A DNA stretch of 64,000 nt from positions 110,018 to 174,017 of the forward strand of contig NW_027192202.1 of the NCBI RefSeq assembly GCF_041956535.1, in the 5' to 3' direction. This DNA comes from Calcarisporiella thermophila CBS 279.70. Its lineage: Eukaryota > Calcarisporiellomycota. The stretch's first letter is position 1. Every line of letters begins with the position of its first letter. The notes below the pieces were generated by a model. That model did no database searches, had not been told where the DNA came from, and saw only the letters and a program-made list of their open reading frames with translations. Made by a program: the position numbers and the translations under genes. This document shows positions 44,561-57,871 of this stretch, piece by piece.

Positions 44561-47500
44561 ATGAAAGTTGGTTCAGAAGAGAAGCCCATTACTCACGACA
44601 CACATGACACTGGTTTGGGTTCCGATCCCGTAAGAATACATCCCGAGGATAATGGCGATACGCATGTGCAATTTTTTACAGAAAGGCCAAGCCGGCATCT
44701 CAATTCCTCCAACCGCAGCAATCTAAACCGACAACGTTCCCTAACGCGTCCGGAGCGTCAGCGGGCACGTATGCCATTGCTCGGAGAAGTCGTTCCGGGT
44801 GGCACAGATTTAAGACGAATGCACTCGGTATTCAAAAGGCAGCCAGGGAACAGAAGTAGTATACAAGGCACACAGGTAATGGAGGACAAGGTAAAGACAA
44901 GAGTAAAAAGCAAGAGCAAATGGCATTGCAGGCCATGGACATGGTTTTCCTGGGTGATGACTTGTTGCTGCCCCGGGTTCTGCTTAAGCTCAATGGGGAA
45001 AGGCGATCCTCTTATGCAACAAGCGTGGAGAGAAAAGGTAGGATGGTTTATTTGTCGCGCGTATTTCTCAATAATAATTTTGTATTTTTTTTTATCAGGT
45101 TTCGCTCTGCCTCATCGCATTCTTCTTTTGTAGTATTCTTGGCTTTCTTACCTTTGGCATTCAACCATCTCTTTGTCCTGAGAAACGCGAGTTTTTCTCC
45201 TATACCCAAAAACAAAATGGAAAAATCATCAAAGTGTATCGCGAGCATATCACAGTATATGGGCAGCTCTACAGTTTTGAGCTCGTCCGGGATTTCCTTG
45301 CCAATTACGGAGTTCCTGATCTCTCCACGGACTACAAAGGGGTTGATTTATCACCACTCTTTGACGCAACCAACGGTGCTTGTAGTGCATATGATGGGGG
45401 AAGGAAATCAACCGCGGAATGTTCAGTAAGTAGCCCTTATGGTGGATCAATACGTTTACCCACGTGTATCCCCCTCAGCCAACTTCAACGTTCGCTGAAA
45501 CCTTTGGGCGTGTTGTTCTACGAATGGGAGAACTTGAGATCAAATAGCGTAGACCTATCGCCCCAGTTGATGGTTCTGAATAATAGAGGTACTAAAATAC
45601 CATCATAGCAGTTTTTTTCTCCTAACCATACCTAATACTATATTTTTGTTTGTTATCAGTTTTGAACATGTCCAGCTATTTAAATAGCTACGACTCTTAC
45701 TTTGGCCCAGTAGTCCACAACCTCATCCTAAAAAATATTGGCAGGGACGCAACTGCTGCCTTTGCGTCCCACTATGACACCAATTCCGTAATCCCATGTT
45801 TGCAACTTCGCTATAACGTGGGCGCCCTCTCAAGCGACACGATTGGGTGTTTTGCTTCCAATGTGATCATGTATGTCTCCCTCGCAGTCATCGTTGCGCT
45901 GATTGTTGTAAGATTTGCGATGGCAGTTGCGTTTAACTGGTTTATTTCACACCGCCTTGTGAAGCCAGGTGGGCGACATGGAATGCCGTGGTCGAGAAAT
46001 GCAGGGCAAGGTGGCCATGTTCAGAGACCAGAGTCGTTTTATGAGGATAAGACTGGAGAAAGAACGATGCACTCGGAATGGAGGCAATCGCTTGCTGGCT
46101 CTATGTTTTTGGGCCGTCCCCGCTCCTACTCTCGGTTCAGCCAATTGCCACCCACTGTGGCTACACGGTCTGAAGTGTCATCCCAATCCCATCAAACTAT
46201 TGATACAAAACTCTACACAGTGATGATGGTGACGTGCTATTCGGAGGGATCCTCTGGTATTCGAACCACTCTGGACTCTCTCGCTGCGACTACTTATTCG
46301 CCAAAGCACAAGTTGTTTTTCATCGTGTGTGACGGTATCATTACTGGCCATGGTAATGCGAAATCAACGCCCGAGTTGGTTGTGGACATGCTGGAGCTTG
46401 AGAGCCACATGAGAGATCCGAAGCCATGCTCATATGTCGCGATTGCAGATGGTGAGAAGCGGCATAATATGGTTAAAGTGGTGAGTCGCTTTGTTTTCGC
46501 TCGAATCCTGATAAATTGGCCAAACCTTTGTTTTTCCCCTGCTAGTATGCTGGACACTATGTTTACAAGGACAACTGGGTGCCTACCGTCGTCGTCGTCA
46601 AGTGTGGCACTCCCTCCGAGGCATTACACCCGAAGCCTGGAAATCGTGGCAAGCGAGACTCTCAGGTTATTTTGATGACCTTTTTCCAGCATGTCCTCTT
46701 CAACGATCGTATGACGGAGTTAGACTATGAACTCTTTTGGAAAATGACATGGCTTATGGGCGGAGTTACGCCAGACAAGTTTGAGACGGTTCTGATGGTC
46801 GATGCCGACACGAAAGTCATGCCCGACTCTCTAGATCACATGGTTGCGGCCATGGTCAATGATGTCACAATCATGGGTATATGTGGCGAGACCAGGATTG
46901 CAAATAAGCGGCAATCATGTAAGTTCCTCTATACTTGGTAGAGCTACGTGTCATAAATTATACATCTTTGTATACGCTTTACAGGGGTAACGGCTATTCA
47001 AGTGTTCGAGTACTATATTAATCACCACTATGCAAAGGCTTTTGAGTCGGTGTTTGGAGGCGTTACGTGTTTGCCTGGCTGTTTTTGCATGTACCGTATC
47101 AAGGCCCCTAAGAGTGGCGGCTGGGTACCCATTCTCGCCAATCCGGATATCCTCCTTGAGTATAACCAGAACATAGTCACTACGTTGCACGCAAAGAATC
47201 TTCTCCTACTTGGAGAGGACCGCTTTCTCTCCACCCTAATGCTACGCACTTTTCCAAAGCGCCAGATGCTTTTCGTCCCTCAGGCCGTATGCAAAACCAT
47301 TGTTCCTGATACCTTCTCCGTGCTTCTATCCCAGCGGAGACGCTGGATCAATTCGACCATACACAACCTAATGGAGTTGGTGCTGGTATCGGATCTGTGT
47401 GGAATCGCGTGTTTGTCGATGCAATTCGCCGTGTTTATCGAGCTTATGGGCACGGTGGTGCTGCCTGCCGCTATCTGTTTCACGGGATGGTTGATCATTT

Positions 47501-48665
47501 CTTCATTCATTGGGACGCCGCAAGTGATCCCGCTCCTATTGCTTGCGGCTGTTTTGGGCCTGCCTGCATTTCTTATCGTGATTACAACTAGGAAATTGGT
47601 GTATGTCGGGTGGATGCTTGGTAAATCTTAGTTTATGCAATTTAAGGGGACCGTTTTTTATGTGCTAACATTAACCTCCTTGCTTTTATTTCTTTAGTGT
47701 ATCTAATATCGTTACCCATTTGGAATTTCGTTCTCCCAGTGTATGCTTACTGGCATTTCGATGATTTTTCCTGGGGTCAGACTCGCCGTGTCGCCGGAGA
47801 AACTGGAAAAGACGACCATGGGGCAAAAGAAGGCGAGTTCGATTCCTCTAGCATAGCAATGAAAAAATGGGAGGAGTGGGAGCGCGAGCGGCTTGGAGTG
47901 CGAAAGCCTGCGCAGCGGTTAACTCTACGCGAAAGCTCCTATGATACCTTAAACAAACTGCATCTCATGGGTCTGGAGATACCCCCGCCGGCCACAAGGC
48001 CGATTTCACACTCATACAGTTCACACAGTCTTTACCATCCTTCGGATGGGCTGGGCATTTCGAACGCACACTCTGGAGGACGGCTGGGCAGAGCAAGCTA
48101 TATACCCTCTCCCTCGCCTCGTCTCTCCTCATACGGCTCCTCACCCACCCTACTCAACGCAGCCTCCACTCTCAAAGCGGGCGCGAGGCCATACTCCACC
48201 TACTCTGGTCGTAGGAGCACCTATCTTTCCCCGCGAAACCCCGCACGGCTCTCCGCCTTCCCCACCCAACGTCCCGTGGTGAGCATGATCAATGGTCGGA
48301 CAAGTGCGCTGATACCAAGACATTCGTTGACGGGCCAAAACATTTTGATGATGAGCTCACCGATGTCGTCCGATGACGATTTACCAGCCCAGGGAGATTT
48401 TGGAGAGGACTCCAACCTCGGCCGTCGGGGGAGAAAGCTCTCGGACACGTCGCTGCTGAGGTCACCGGAATTAGCTTTGAGCCAAGCTGGCGGAGATGAC
48501 TCATTTAGATATGAGGAGAGTTCGCCGGATCCGACAAGTTGGGAAGGCGGATCCGCTGTCGGCACAGCTTACAAGCATCATGCAGAAGTCTCTGCACAAT
48601 ATTCGTTGCCGTCGCCGGCGACTCTCCCCTATGGAGATAGCACCCCTCCGCCAAATAGTAGATAA
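44561..48665 (+). CDS. Chitin synthase, class IV (Chs3-like)
   Basis: Six exons close in phase: 44561-45037, 45099-45588, 45660-46480, 46546-46918, 46985-47620, 47698-48665, giving 1254 aa. The N terminus is hydrophilic, followed by two membrane segments around the first intron and a cytochrome-b5-like luminal region ([15 protein letters not shown]). After another membrane segment comes the catalytic part: [29 protein letters not shown] (the DxD-type site), [22 protein letters not shown], and the processive motif [12 protein letters not shown]. Further membrane segments follow, then a serine-rich tail. It polymerises UDP-GlcNAc into cell-wall chitin. There is no myosin motor, which separates it from classes V and VII. 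The GTAAGT at about 45425 is not used: splicing there breaks the frame. Confidence 0.92.
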
Positions 48666-48951
48666 AATTGTTTTCTTACCTTGTTTTGCTGCTTTCTTTG
48701 GACCCTACTTCTGTAATAATAATGATTCTAACGCTGAATAATGCTTGTACTCGAGCCATGCCCTCCTACAGTTTCGAAATCTCGGGTCATCATTTCGCCA
48801 CCTCACAGAGGTAATAAAGAGCGATTACGGAAAGTGTGTCCATGTGTAATACATGAGCACATGCTGTGCCACACTCCATCATTCCCACGCTTCGTGTATA
48901 TATCGAAATTCTCCTCGCGTTCGGTTTTACGAAAAAAATTGCGAAAAAAAA

Positions 48952-50640
48952 ATGTCGCTTCCCACAATCAAGTTTCTTGATGCCATTACGACCAATACCC
49001 AGGCGCCTTATGATGGATTGCTGATCCTGTTCACGGATGCATCCCGCCTCTCTGGTGTTCAATATCTCAGTGCGTCCACCACACTGAGTAAACATGCAAA
49101 ACATGATGCTGCCTTTGGTAAGGAGGTCTTGTTCGTGGCAGACGATGCCTTCCCCGGAGGCCGCGCTGTGCTAAGTGGTACGGGGGGGTTGGAAGGAGAT
49201 GTTGATGACGTTCGCAAGTGGTTAGGTAATAATTGATGATTACTCATGTCCTTATCGAAGCAGGAGTTAAAATTGACTTCCAAAAAATAAACAATAGATG
49301 CAGCCAAGAAAGCCGTGAACCGGGCTAGAACCGCTGGCATTACCCGTCCTTTACTCTATTTCCCAGACCCTCCGCTTTCGCTTGAGTATCCGGAGGATTA
49401 CGCGCGATTCCTTGAGGTCTCACTCTTGGGAGTTTTAGGTGCGGCTTTTGATCCTGTAGACGTACGAGAGCACTATGCCCTCACGGGTAAATCGGCCTTC
49501 GCCATCGAAGAGCTTGGCGTGTTTGTGGAAGGCTACACTGTCAAAAACTCCGAGCAACTATTGCAGCAAGTGCAGGCGATTGAGGAGGGCAAGCGCCTAG
49601 CCATCGACCTGGGTAGTCCGAACCCAGAGCGTATGGCCCCGCCTGCATTTGCCCAGTACGTCGTCGAAGCCTTCAAGAATGTGAGCAACGTTAATGTAGA
49701 GGTGATCGAGGATTACACGGTGATCAAAAGGGAGTACCCCTTACTCGCGGCAGTGGCCCGCGCGTCTATGTTTGTTGAACGCCACCGTCCACGTGTCGTC
49801 AAACTCTCCTACCGCTCTCCCGCGCCCGAAAAAGTAAAGGAGAACCTCTACTTTGTCGGCAAGGGGGTCACATACGACACCGGTGGTGCTGATGTGAAAT
49901 ACGGTGGAGTCATGCGTGGGATGTCGCGGGATAAATGCGGCGCGGCTTCGCTTGCTGGCTTCATGAAGACTGTCAGCAAACTTGCCCCTGAGCACGTGAA
50001 CATCGACATTTCCCTTGGGCTGGTGAGAAACAGCATTGGTGCGGATTCATACGTGTCGGATGAGGTGATTGTGTCCAGGGCTGGGGTTCGGTGCCTTGTC
50101 GGGAACACGGATGCCGAGGGCCGCATGGTGATGGGCGATCTCCTCTGCGAGGCCAAGGAAACGGCCCTGAAGGGTAACCCTTCCACCTCGAAGCTCTTCA
50201 CCGTTGCAACCCTGACTGGCCATGCTATTCGGGCCTATGGCCCTTATGCTGCCGTACTTGAAAACGGACCTGCGCGCAAGTGTGGAGTTGCGAAACGCCT
50301 GTTTGAGGCCGGAGCCCAGTGGGCCGATCCATTCGAAATCTCGACCTTGAGACGCGAGGACTTCGCCCTGGTCGCCCCTGGAGGAAGAGGCGAAGATGTC
50401 GTGCAGGCCAACGACAAGCCAAGCACCATGACTTCTCGTGGTCACCAATATCCGATGGCGTTCCTTGTGGTGGCGTCGGGGCTCGATAAGCACGGCCTGG
50501 ATGCACCAAAACAGGTGAGACTGGCCTACTCGCATCTGGACGTGGCTGGTTCCGCTGAGGCAGGAAGCCCAGGTGGGCTCAGTTTGGGGACCGTGACGGG
50601 CAATCCTGTCCCCTCTTTAACGGGCGCCTTCCTATTGTAA
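48952..50640 (+). CDS. Leucyl aminopeptidase, M17 family
   Basis: Two exons, 48952-49225 and 49298-50640, join in phase to 538 aa. The catalytic C-terminal domain has the metal-binding lysine region YFVGKGVTYDTGG, then MSRDKCGAASLAGFM, and the M17 signature VGNTDAEGRMVMGD with its Asp and Glu zinc ligands, then VATLTGHAIRAYG. M17 enzymes form hexamers that remove N-terminal residues from peptides with two metal ions. The protein is closest in style to the eukaryotic putative aminopeptidase of the W07G4.4/NPEPL1 type rather than bacterial PepA (inference). It lies 286 bp after chitin synthase in the same direction. Confidence 0.9.
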
Positions 50641-51009
50641 TATTTATGGCTTGCTAGTTTAAAGAATTTTTTTTCTCGCCAAGTTCACGCTTTGAAACAC
50701 CATGGATACGGGGAAAAAGGGACGAGGATGGCCGAGTAGGAAGACAATACTAATCATTAATAAAACAGTAAATCTGAGCAGAGGTATCCGCGCTTTATGT
50801 ATAGAACAAGGGCTTTTACAGCACTGGAAAGAAATGGCTGATGCCAGTCACTCTTCGCCAAATTCAAGAGATCTCAGGGCGATTTTCCTCGTACATTCTG
50901 ATTCAGGGTGTAACCATAAGCCATGTCCTATAAATTTTCCCATTCGGCTGACAAGAAAAATACTCGAACAAACGTTTGAATTTCTCACCGCTACTCTTCT
51001 CACATCTCC
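50641..51009. other. Intergenic sequence
   Basis: 3' flank of the aminopeptidase. An open plus-strand frame from 50702 overlaps the next gene in another phase and looks random. Confidence 0.5.
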
Positions 51010-51429
51010 ATGGATACCTCTCAATCCTCCTATAATATCACGGCGTACAAGCGCCACCTCTTCCAGCGGGCCTACAGCTACCCGTCCCCCCAGCCCTCCT
51101 CCAAGTCGCAGTACTACGGATTCTCCTCGCCGGCCCATCGCGATGATCTTGGGGCCTTCGACAATAACACGGCATCGAGCGAGCGGTCAGGAGAGGGTGT
51201 GAATCAATGGATCGAGGACGAACATGCAAGCCACCTGGGCCGGGAAATGGCGGGCCTAGGCAAAGAGGTGACGCGCCAATTTCTACATTTGAATGAGGCG
51301 AGGAGCAGAACAAATTCCCCAGCTCCACCCGCCCCTCCGACCACGATCCAGCAACCTTTACGCATCCATTCGCTGCCGCCGGAGGAAACCAGCACATCGT
51401 CCACAAATGCAGAGAAAGAACGGCCGTGA
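51010..51429 (+). CDS. Small hypothetical protein, Ser/Pro-rich with one helix
   Basis: 139 codons from a true ATG. The first half is rich in Tyr, Ser and Pro (FQRAYSYPSPQPSSKSQYY). A helix-forming segment follows (HLGREMAGLGKEVTRQFLHL), then a Pro/Ser/Thr-rich tail. There is no signal peptide or membrane segment. The contrast between the conserved-looking helix and low-complexity flanks suggests a real protein. I do not recognise it; an upstream exon is possible. Confidence 0.5.
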   Translation: MDTSQSSYNITAYKRHLFQRAYSYPSPQPSSKSQYYGFSSPAHRDDLGAFDNNTASSERSGEGVNQWIEDEHASHLGREMAGLGKEVTRQFLHLNEARSRTNSPAPPAPPTTIQQPLRIHSLPPEETSTSSTNAEKERP

Positions 51430-52012
51430 GCGCCGTGTTACCTAGATAGGACTCTTCGCTCTCAGCGAACCATTGCCCTCCTCCCCGTTCACTATCATGG
51501 CGGACTTCCAAACGACAGTCTTAGTTTGTAGTGGGTCATCCCAAAATCGAGTCCTGTACTATATTCTTATCCATCCTGTGTAGTATTTCCTATTCTCAAT
51601 TATTTCCTATTCATGCGTGCAACAAGTTAAGAACCATAATAAAAGGACGCTGTGACTTTTAATTAGATTTCATAAAAATAAAGACGCAATCAAAAGGCGT
51701 TATCCAAAGAGCTCCTCACGTTCTCTCCTCGATACTTAAAGACTTAAGAAAACCTAAAAAAGAATATGGAAAGAAAATGATAGAGAATGTCGAAAAAAAA
51801 AAGAGATAAGCATCCGCTTCAGAAGAGAATATTCATTTCTTCAATCAAATCGAACACCTCCTTATGAAGAATTGGAAAAAAAAAAAAGAAAAATGCTAAT
51901 AAAAATATAGAGGCGCGGTAAAAGTGACATACATATATCTCCGCTCATTTTTTTTTTGTTGTTGACAAACAGCAACCAGAACTTCATGAGGAATTAGCCT
52001 CTCTCCATTGCA
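51430..52012. other. Convergent 3' flanks
   Basis: A- and T-rich sequence between two converging genes. No gene seen. Several A runs may serve in polyadenylation. Confidence 0.6.
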
Positions 52013-54460
52013 TCAGGGCATCTCCGTTTTCCAGTGCGGAGTTCCCCCACCGCGATAGGACCAAACTTTGGCCTTGAAGTCTCCAGAGCCGGAGGCGAAC
52101 AGAGGCATCCCTGCTTGGTTGATGGCCACCGATATGACCGAATTTTTGTGGCCTTGCAAGGTCAGCAGAGAATGGCCTGTCCTCCAATCCCAGAATTGCA
52201 CGCTTCTGTCCTTCGAGCCGGAAATAACCCAGTTCCCACACGGCGAAATGGCCACTGAGAGCACGAAATCCTTGTGTCCCGAAAACGTTTGCCGGCACAC
52301 ACTCCCGCCCATGCGAGGAGTGCCGCCTCCCGATGCAAGCAAATTGGTCAAATCCCAAAGCTTCAGGGATCTGTCCAGGCTCCCGCTGACAAGCGATTTT
52401 CCATCGGGACCAAATGCAACACTGTACACGCTGTCCTTGTGGCCCTCCAAGTTGTCCAACAGCCGTCCGGTGCGTGTGTCCCAGATTCGCACCATTTTGT
52501 CCAAAGATCCGGCCGCAACCAAGGATCCATCCGGAGACATGGCCACGCTAGTTACCCCCGCATCCTTTGCACCCGCGTCATCAATACGCAACACGTGTAA
52601 GCATTGGCCGGTTTCTGCATCCCAGATCCGGGCGGTTCTGTCTCCGGATCCGGATGCGATACGCTTTCCATCACGGGACCACTCGAGCGAGTATATATCC
52701 TGCTCATGGCCGGTCAGGATCTGCTGCACGCGTTTCCCCTGAATATCCCAGATGCGCACCTGCTTGTCCTCTGCACCCGTTGCCAAAAATTGATCGTTTG
52801 GCGAGAAGCACACCGAGCGAATGTAGAGATCGCTGCCGTCCATCGCTATGCTTTCGTCAATAAGCACACTATCGCGGGCAAAAAAAAAAATACAATTTGT
52901 AAAGCCTATGGACATAAATCTGAGGATGGTTAAAAAATGAGAGGTTACGTGAGTTTCTTCCCCGATTGCACATCGAATATTTGTGCACTCCTGTTGCATC
53001 CCGTCGCCAAATATTTCCCATCAGAGCTAAACCGCACGCAGCATACGACGCTGTTGTGCTCAAGGATGTGGCGCAAATCGACATCAAGAGTTCGCACCAA
53101 TTTCGGGTTAAACCTGAACCAAAATGTTAGTCGATCCATCGAAAAGGGGCTTCGGGTTTCGCATGCGCATGAGGGACTTACAATGCAAACCAGTCTTGCC
53201 CTTCTTTCCGGTATCCAGCTTGGACATCCGTGTCCATGTCGTGGTATGGAGCATGGGCACCCTTTATGCTCGGTTGGGACGTGCTCATTTTCCGCTTCCC
53301 CGTAGTGGGCGGTTGTCCAGGATTCGTCTCTACATACAGAATAGCCAGGATAAGTCGATACTCTTCGAAATTGGAAAACATCGCTATTTATTCACCTTGC
53401 ATGTAACCTATGAATGGTAATTCGATACGAGGTTGCATTTGTTAGTTTCCTCTAAAATAATTACATGGAAAAAAACTACTGTGTTACCCATCTGTGGTGG
53501 ACCCTGCGATGCAATTGTACTCCCAATCGGAGTTTGGTTGGGATTGTAAGCCTGACTTTGGGTATACATGCCCCCCGGATGCGGTGGAGGAGGCAGCCCA
53601 CCCGTGGAGCCCCGAGGATCGTCTCTAGCCATCGCGGAGTGATCTGGACCCGTGGTTCCGGGAGCTGTGCTTGGTGGTAAATAGCCTCCGCCTGCTCCAT
53701 TCATGTAAGGGGGTGGAGGACCTGCAGGTGGGTGAGAGTATTGAGAGGGCGGAGGAGGGTGCTGCTGCTGCTGCTGCTGTTGTTGTTGCTGCTGCTGCTC
53801 CATCATACGAGGGGGAGCAGCAAGACTATGAGGACCTTGGCCTCCACCAGTCCCTCCCGCGGCGCTACCTCCAATTATCCCGCTGAAGAGATTCGAAGGA
53901 CCATGCCCTAGCTGTGGGGGAGCAGGCTGCTGTGAGAGATGTGAGGCAGGCGTCGGCAAGGATGGAGCATGCGCTGATGTGGGGGGTGTAGGGGGAACCT
54001 TGTGACCTGCTCGAAGCATCTCGTTTTCTCTTCGTAAACGTAGGATTTCATCTTCATATCTAAAAAAGAGCAAAAATATTAGCCATATTTCCCCGCCCAT
54101 ATGACCCTATTATGTTCCAAGCACTTACTGTTGTTTATATCGTTGATGCAGTTGCTCGAGATCCATTAATTGGTGTTTAAAAATATTCATTTCCTGAATC
54201 TGTGCTGCAACTAGAATGATAGATTCGTAAGTCCGTGGAAACATCATTTGGCCAAGCACGAAAAGATCAAATATACTTCTGGCATTGCATCCACTAAAAT
54301 CACACCATCATTACTTACATTTTTGTTCATATTCCTCTATCCGAATCTTGCTCTGGGATGCATTATGGGAGAGCGCGTCATGTTCACCCTTCAATTGATC
54401 AATCATATCCACGATCCGCGATGATGGTGGGGCCATTGGCCGATGATTATAGACCGACAT
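52013..54460 (-). CDS. TUP1: Transcriptional corepressor Tup1
   Basis: About six exons (54460-54318, about 54218-54130, 54059-53491, about 53331-53182, 53123-52951, 52868-52013), roughly 660 aa. The N terminus is the Tup1 tetramerisation coiled coil ([39 protein letters not shown]). A Pro/Gly/Gln-rich linker holds a polyglutamine run. Then come [20 protein letters not shown], typical of Tup1 before the propeller, and seven WD repeats ([92 protein letters not shown]). With Ssn6/Cyc8 it represses genes for mating, glucose and stress. Confidence in identity is high; small exon borders are approximate. Confidence 0.93.
53762..53801. repeat. CTG/TTG trinucleotide run coding polyglutamine in Tup1
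   Basis: Thirteen uninterrupted CTG or TTG triplets on the plus strand read as CAG/CAA on the minus strand, giving a run of about 12-13 Gln in the Tup1 linker. Confidence 0.9.
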
Positions 54461-55243
54461 TTCTGAGAATTGCTAGAACACCGAAAAATAGATCCAAGAA
54501 TTATCGATTGTTGGTAGAACTAGGGGGAAAACGCGCCAACCGCGGTTTCTTCGCTCCTTCTTGTCTTCTCAATCGCTTACTACGGTCGAGCTCTAGTGAA
54601 ATTGAAAAATGTAGGGCGAATTTATATGAAAGACTGCAGATGTGAGAAAGGTCGATCGAAAACGGGGTTGATTTCGATTTTTATGCCAATGGTATGATCG
54701 CGTACTTTTATCTTCTTCAGTGATAAACAAAAAAAATTCCTCGCGTTGATCGTCACACTGGAAATCCCTGAAAGAGAAAAAAAAAATGCGGCAAAGAATC
54801 GTCGAATAAGAAAAAAAAAAAAAAAAAAAATAAAGAAAAGGGAAAAAAACGAAAGGGAAGCAACGAAAAAGAAATTCGCAGTTGGATCGTTTCAATCCCG
54901 AGGGTTTGGTCCGGGCGAAACTCTGTCGTCATCAATGAAATTCTGTCTTTATTTTCGATATCAAAATTGTTAATAGCTAAAGCTTGAGCTAAAAACTATT
55001 GATAATCTACAATATAACAATAATAAAAAACATAGTTGTGACATAGAATAATATATAATGGAAGGGAGGAATCAATTTTAACAAAGAAAAAAAAATATAT
55101 GAGCCAGAAAAAGATATATATTTATAGGGGGAAAAGGGGGAAGAAGGAAGATTAAAAGGGGATACACAAAGTATCTCGAACAAGGCATCCAAGAGAAAAA
55201 AATGATTGTTTTGATAAAATAGTTGATGGCATGCTGAATTACG
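54461..55243. other. Intergenic sequence with an A20 run
   Basis: 5' flank of Tup1 and 3' flank of the Dma-type gene. A long A tract lies at about 54811-54830. No gene seen. Confidence 0.6.
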
Positions 55244-56915
55244 TTACTCTACCAGGGCGGTTTCACATATTGTCTCATCGGGGGGTCTTGGCCATCCCCG
55301 CTCGCTAGTCTGCGGCTCAAATATTGTTTCTATTCCATTTGTGTTTGTAGACGCAGAGCGGTGATGGAAAACGATGCGATTACCCGATGAGCTGGGGGCG
55401 CGAGAACGTATTACGGGCTGATAGTCGGCACCGGTAGTAGCGTTAAGTATATTTGTGTCACGTTCTCCAAGCGTCCCAAGTACGGTGCAAGCAGAGCTTG
55501 GCGAAGCTATTAGAGGAGGCTCGGCACGGCCCTGAGTATGGATGGCAATATCCTTTGGATGGCCCCCAACCGCACCGCTGCTCGATGGTGCGGATGAGAC
55601 CGCCGTTGCACTCAACTTATCCGCCAGCGTGATCACGCCTATTGTTCGGTCCGCCGCGATATTTTCCATTTCGTCTTCACTCAACACATCTCCAACTTCG
55701 GGGGATACGCATTTGTACTCGAGATCTGCTGCACTGCTGCTTATTTCCGAGGTAGGTAGTAGTGGGAGCACGGCGGGAATATTCTTGGTTGGCTCGAGTG
55801 CGAGCTCAGTTGACGATGCAGTATTTACCGATTCCGCGATATTAGTTTCTGCCGTCGCCGAACTCGGCTGACGGTTGTTCACCGGCTGTACCTCTTTTGT
55901 CAGAGCCCTGCGTAAGTTGGTGCAGTTTTCGAAAGCATTCTCCCAGAGTTCAGCAACCTCTACATTGGCATCCAAATTTGCGTATGCTCTGCAAAGGGGG
56001 CAGAGGAAGCTTGGGTGGTGCGAGATGAGTGGGCGGATACATTTAAAGTGAAATGCATGCGAGCAAGGGGCAATGAAGAGCGCTTGGAGTGGGCCAATAG
56101 CGTAAAGACAGATGCAACATTCGGCTGTAGTAGCATTTCCGTTGGTTGGAGAGTTGGGAGTGATGGAATTGGGGGGGACTAGATTGGTGACATCCATTTG
56201 CTTTAGAAGATTTTGGTATTGTGTAATCCTAGCAAGAGAGAAGAGTATAGGGAAAGGAGAGAGTTAGCTTGAAGCTAGCCCAGAATACTCATAGATATAG
56301 TACTTGAACGCGTCCAGTTGAACTTGACAGCTTCTCCTGATCTCAATCCGGATCATTACACAGCGGTATAATTCTGTATCATCATACAAATTTGATTAAA
56401 TGCCTGGTGGTAAGTAAATAAACACAATCATTTTGATTACCTTCGCAGCCTCCCTGATAATCTATACCCAACCGGACTATATCACCGTCTCTCAGGGGAA
56501 ATGGTCTGCTCTCAACCTTGGGCTGTGAGAGTCTTACGTGGTTTAAGAACGTGCCTGAAGAGGATCCTGCATCGCGAATATAAAACTATTGCAAATAGTA
56601 TTTAGTCAATGGAAAAAAAAAAGGGATAAGAGAGAGGGGGGGGGGGAACACCCCCTAATGACAATATCCCCAACTTACATTTCCCTGTTCTGACCAGATC
56701 TCGGCATGAGATCGTGAGACAACCTTACTCTTGAACATGATGAAGTTGGAGTTCTGCAGGCGCGCACGTTCCGTGAAGCGGCCAATGCGCAGAATGGTGC
56801 CCTGGGGGACCTGCTTTTCCACGGGTTCAAAGTGGAAGCCTGGGGTATCGACGAAATGGGGGAGGAGGCGGATAAAGGGAAGCATGTTATCTTGCGACGA
56901 GAATGATTTCGCCAT
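55244..56915 (-). CDS. FHA-RING ubiquitin ligase of the Dma1/Dma2 type
   Basis: Four exons close in phase: 56915-56679, 56585-56441, 56373-56304, 56228-55244, giving 478 aa. The FHA domain spans the first two exons: IRLLPHFVDTPGFHFEPVEK, LRIGRFTERA, VVSRSHAEIW, then FYIRDAGSSSGTFLNHVRLS and LRDGDIVRLGIDYQGG, with the phosphothreonine-contact Arg, Ser and His. After a short helix the RING follows: CCICLYAIGPLQALF, CSHAFHFKCIRPLI, CPLCRAY. The long Ser/Ala-rich tail is poorly conserved. FHA plus RING in this order is the Dma family, which restrains mitotic exit and septation (spindle checkpoint). Unspliced, the RING exon looks like a separate gene starting at 56197. Confidence 0.9.
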
Positions 56916-57871
56916 TCAGAACAGGGGGATCGACACAGATGGGGAGGAGGAGGATGCTTGAAGAATGATGGCCAGAGCGTAGAGGGATTTTCCCATCGAA
57001 ATGGACGCGAGGGCACAGGGAAAGTATATTGCTGCAGAGGAGAAAAATAAAAAAGAAAAAACTTTTTATTCTAATGAATAGAGCAGGTGGCTTCGTGACC
57101 ACGGACGACAATTCATCATGCACGTTATTCGATAATGAGGGAGAAAATAGACTGTTCCACAGTTGTAAGAGGAGACGCAAGCAAATTGGCTACCACAAGC
57201 GATTAAGCTTTGCCTAGCGCCCCTGCCCACTGACCGGCGTCCGCCGCCGCGCAACTCGCAGCCCCTGCTTCATACCGCGGCGCGTCTCTATTGAGTTGGC
57301 TCCCCCAATCTCGTGACCAATGGCGGTCAACCTTGGCCGGGTGCCGATCAAGCCTACTGGGTGGCGATAATGCTGTTCCCTTGGGCGTGACTCTTAAACC
57401 TGCCATCAGATCCATGTGGCACCAAGGGTTGAAATTGCGTCTGATGGTTGCCCATATACATTCGCCGCATCGCCTTAAATGTAGCTTGAAAGCTATAGAG
57501 TTATAGAGCTCCATGCAAACAGCTCTCGTAATTAGGCTGCAGGCAATCCATCCTTTCTGCTGGCAGTCACTGAGGTGCTAAATCTAGTCGCATTTGAATC
57601 CCTTGTACGGTGACTCGAGGAATGGTGACGCTTTCGACCGTGGGTTATTTTTTCAGAAACCTTGGGCTACCAGTTTGAAGGTAATTTTAATTAAAATACG
57701 GCCTGTGGGAAACATTTGGAAATCAATCAAGTACAGCGCTCGAGCTCCAGATTAGCCCATCTAACACAAGCCACACTTCCACATTTTCTTTGAAGTGGCA
57801 AAATACCGGCTGCTTTATTTTTGCAGTCATTCTAGTTTAAAACTGCATTCCAACATCCATTCTTTCCAAGC
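56916..57871. other. Intergenic region with a GC-rich patch
   Basis: The patch 57200-57520 is GC-rich and holds a 104-codon minus-strand frame (57203-57514) with no recognisable motif and an odd Ala/Asp/Arg composition. It may be a fragment of inserted DNA. The last 250 bp are the promoter side of guanine deaminase. Confidence 0.4.

Noticed and set aside
45424-45480. Consensus-like intron GTAAGT...CCTCAG in chitin synthase
   Set aside because: It is 53 nt long; removing it breaks the frame, while reading through stays open and aligns with the family.
55244-56197. RING protein starting at MDVTNL as a separate gene
   Set aside because: A phase-matched acceptor upstream joins it to the FHA exons, recreating the Dma architecture.
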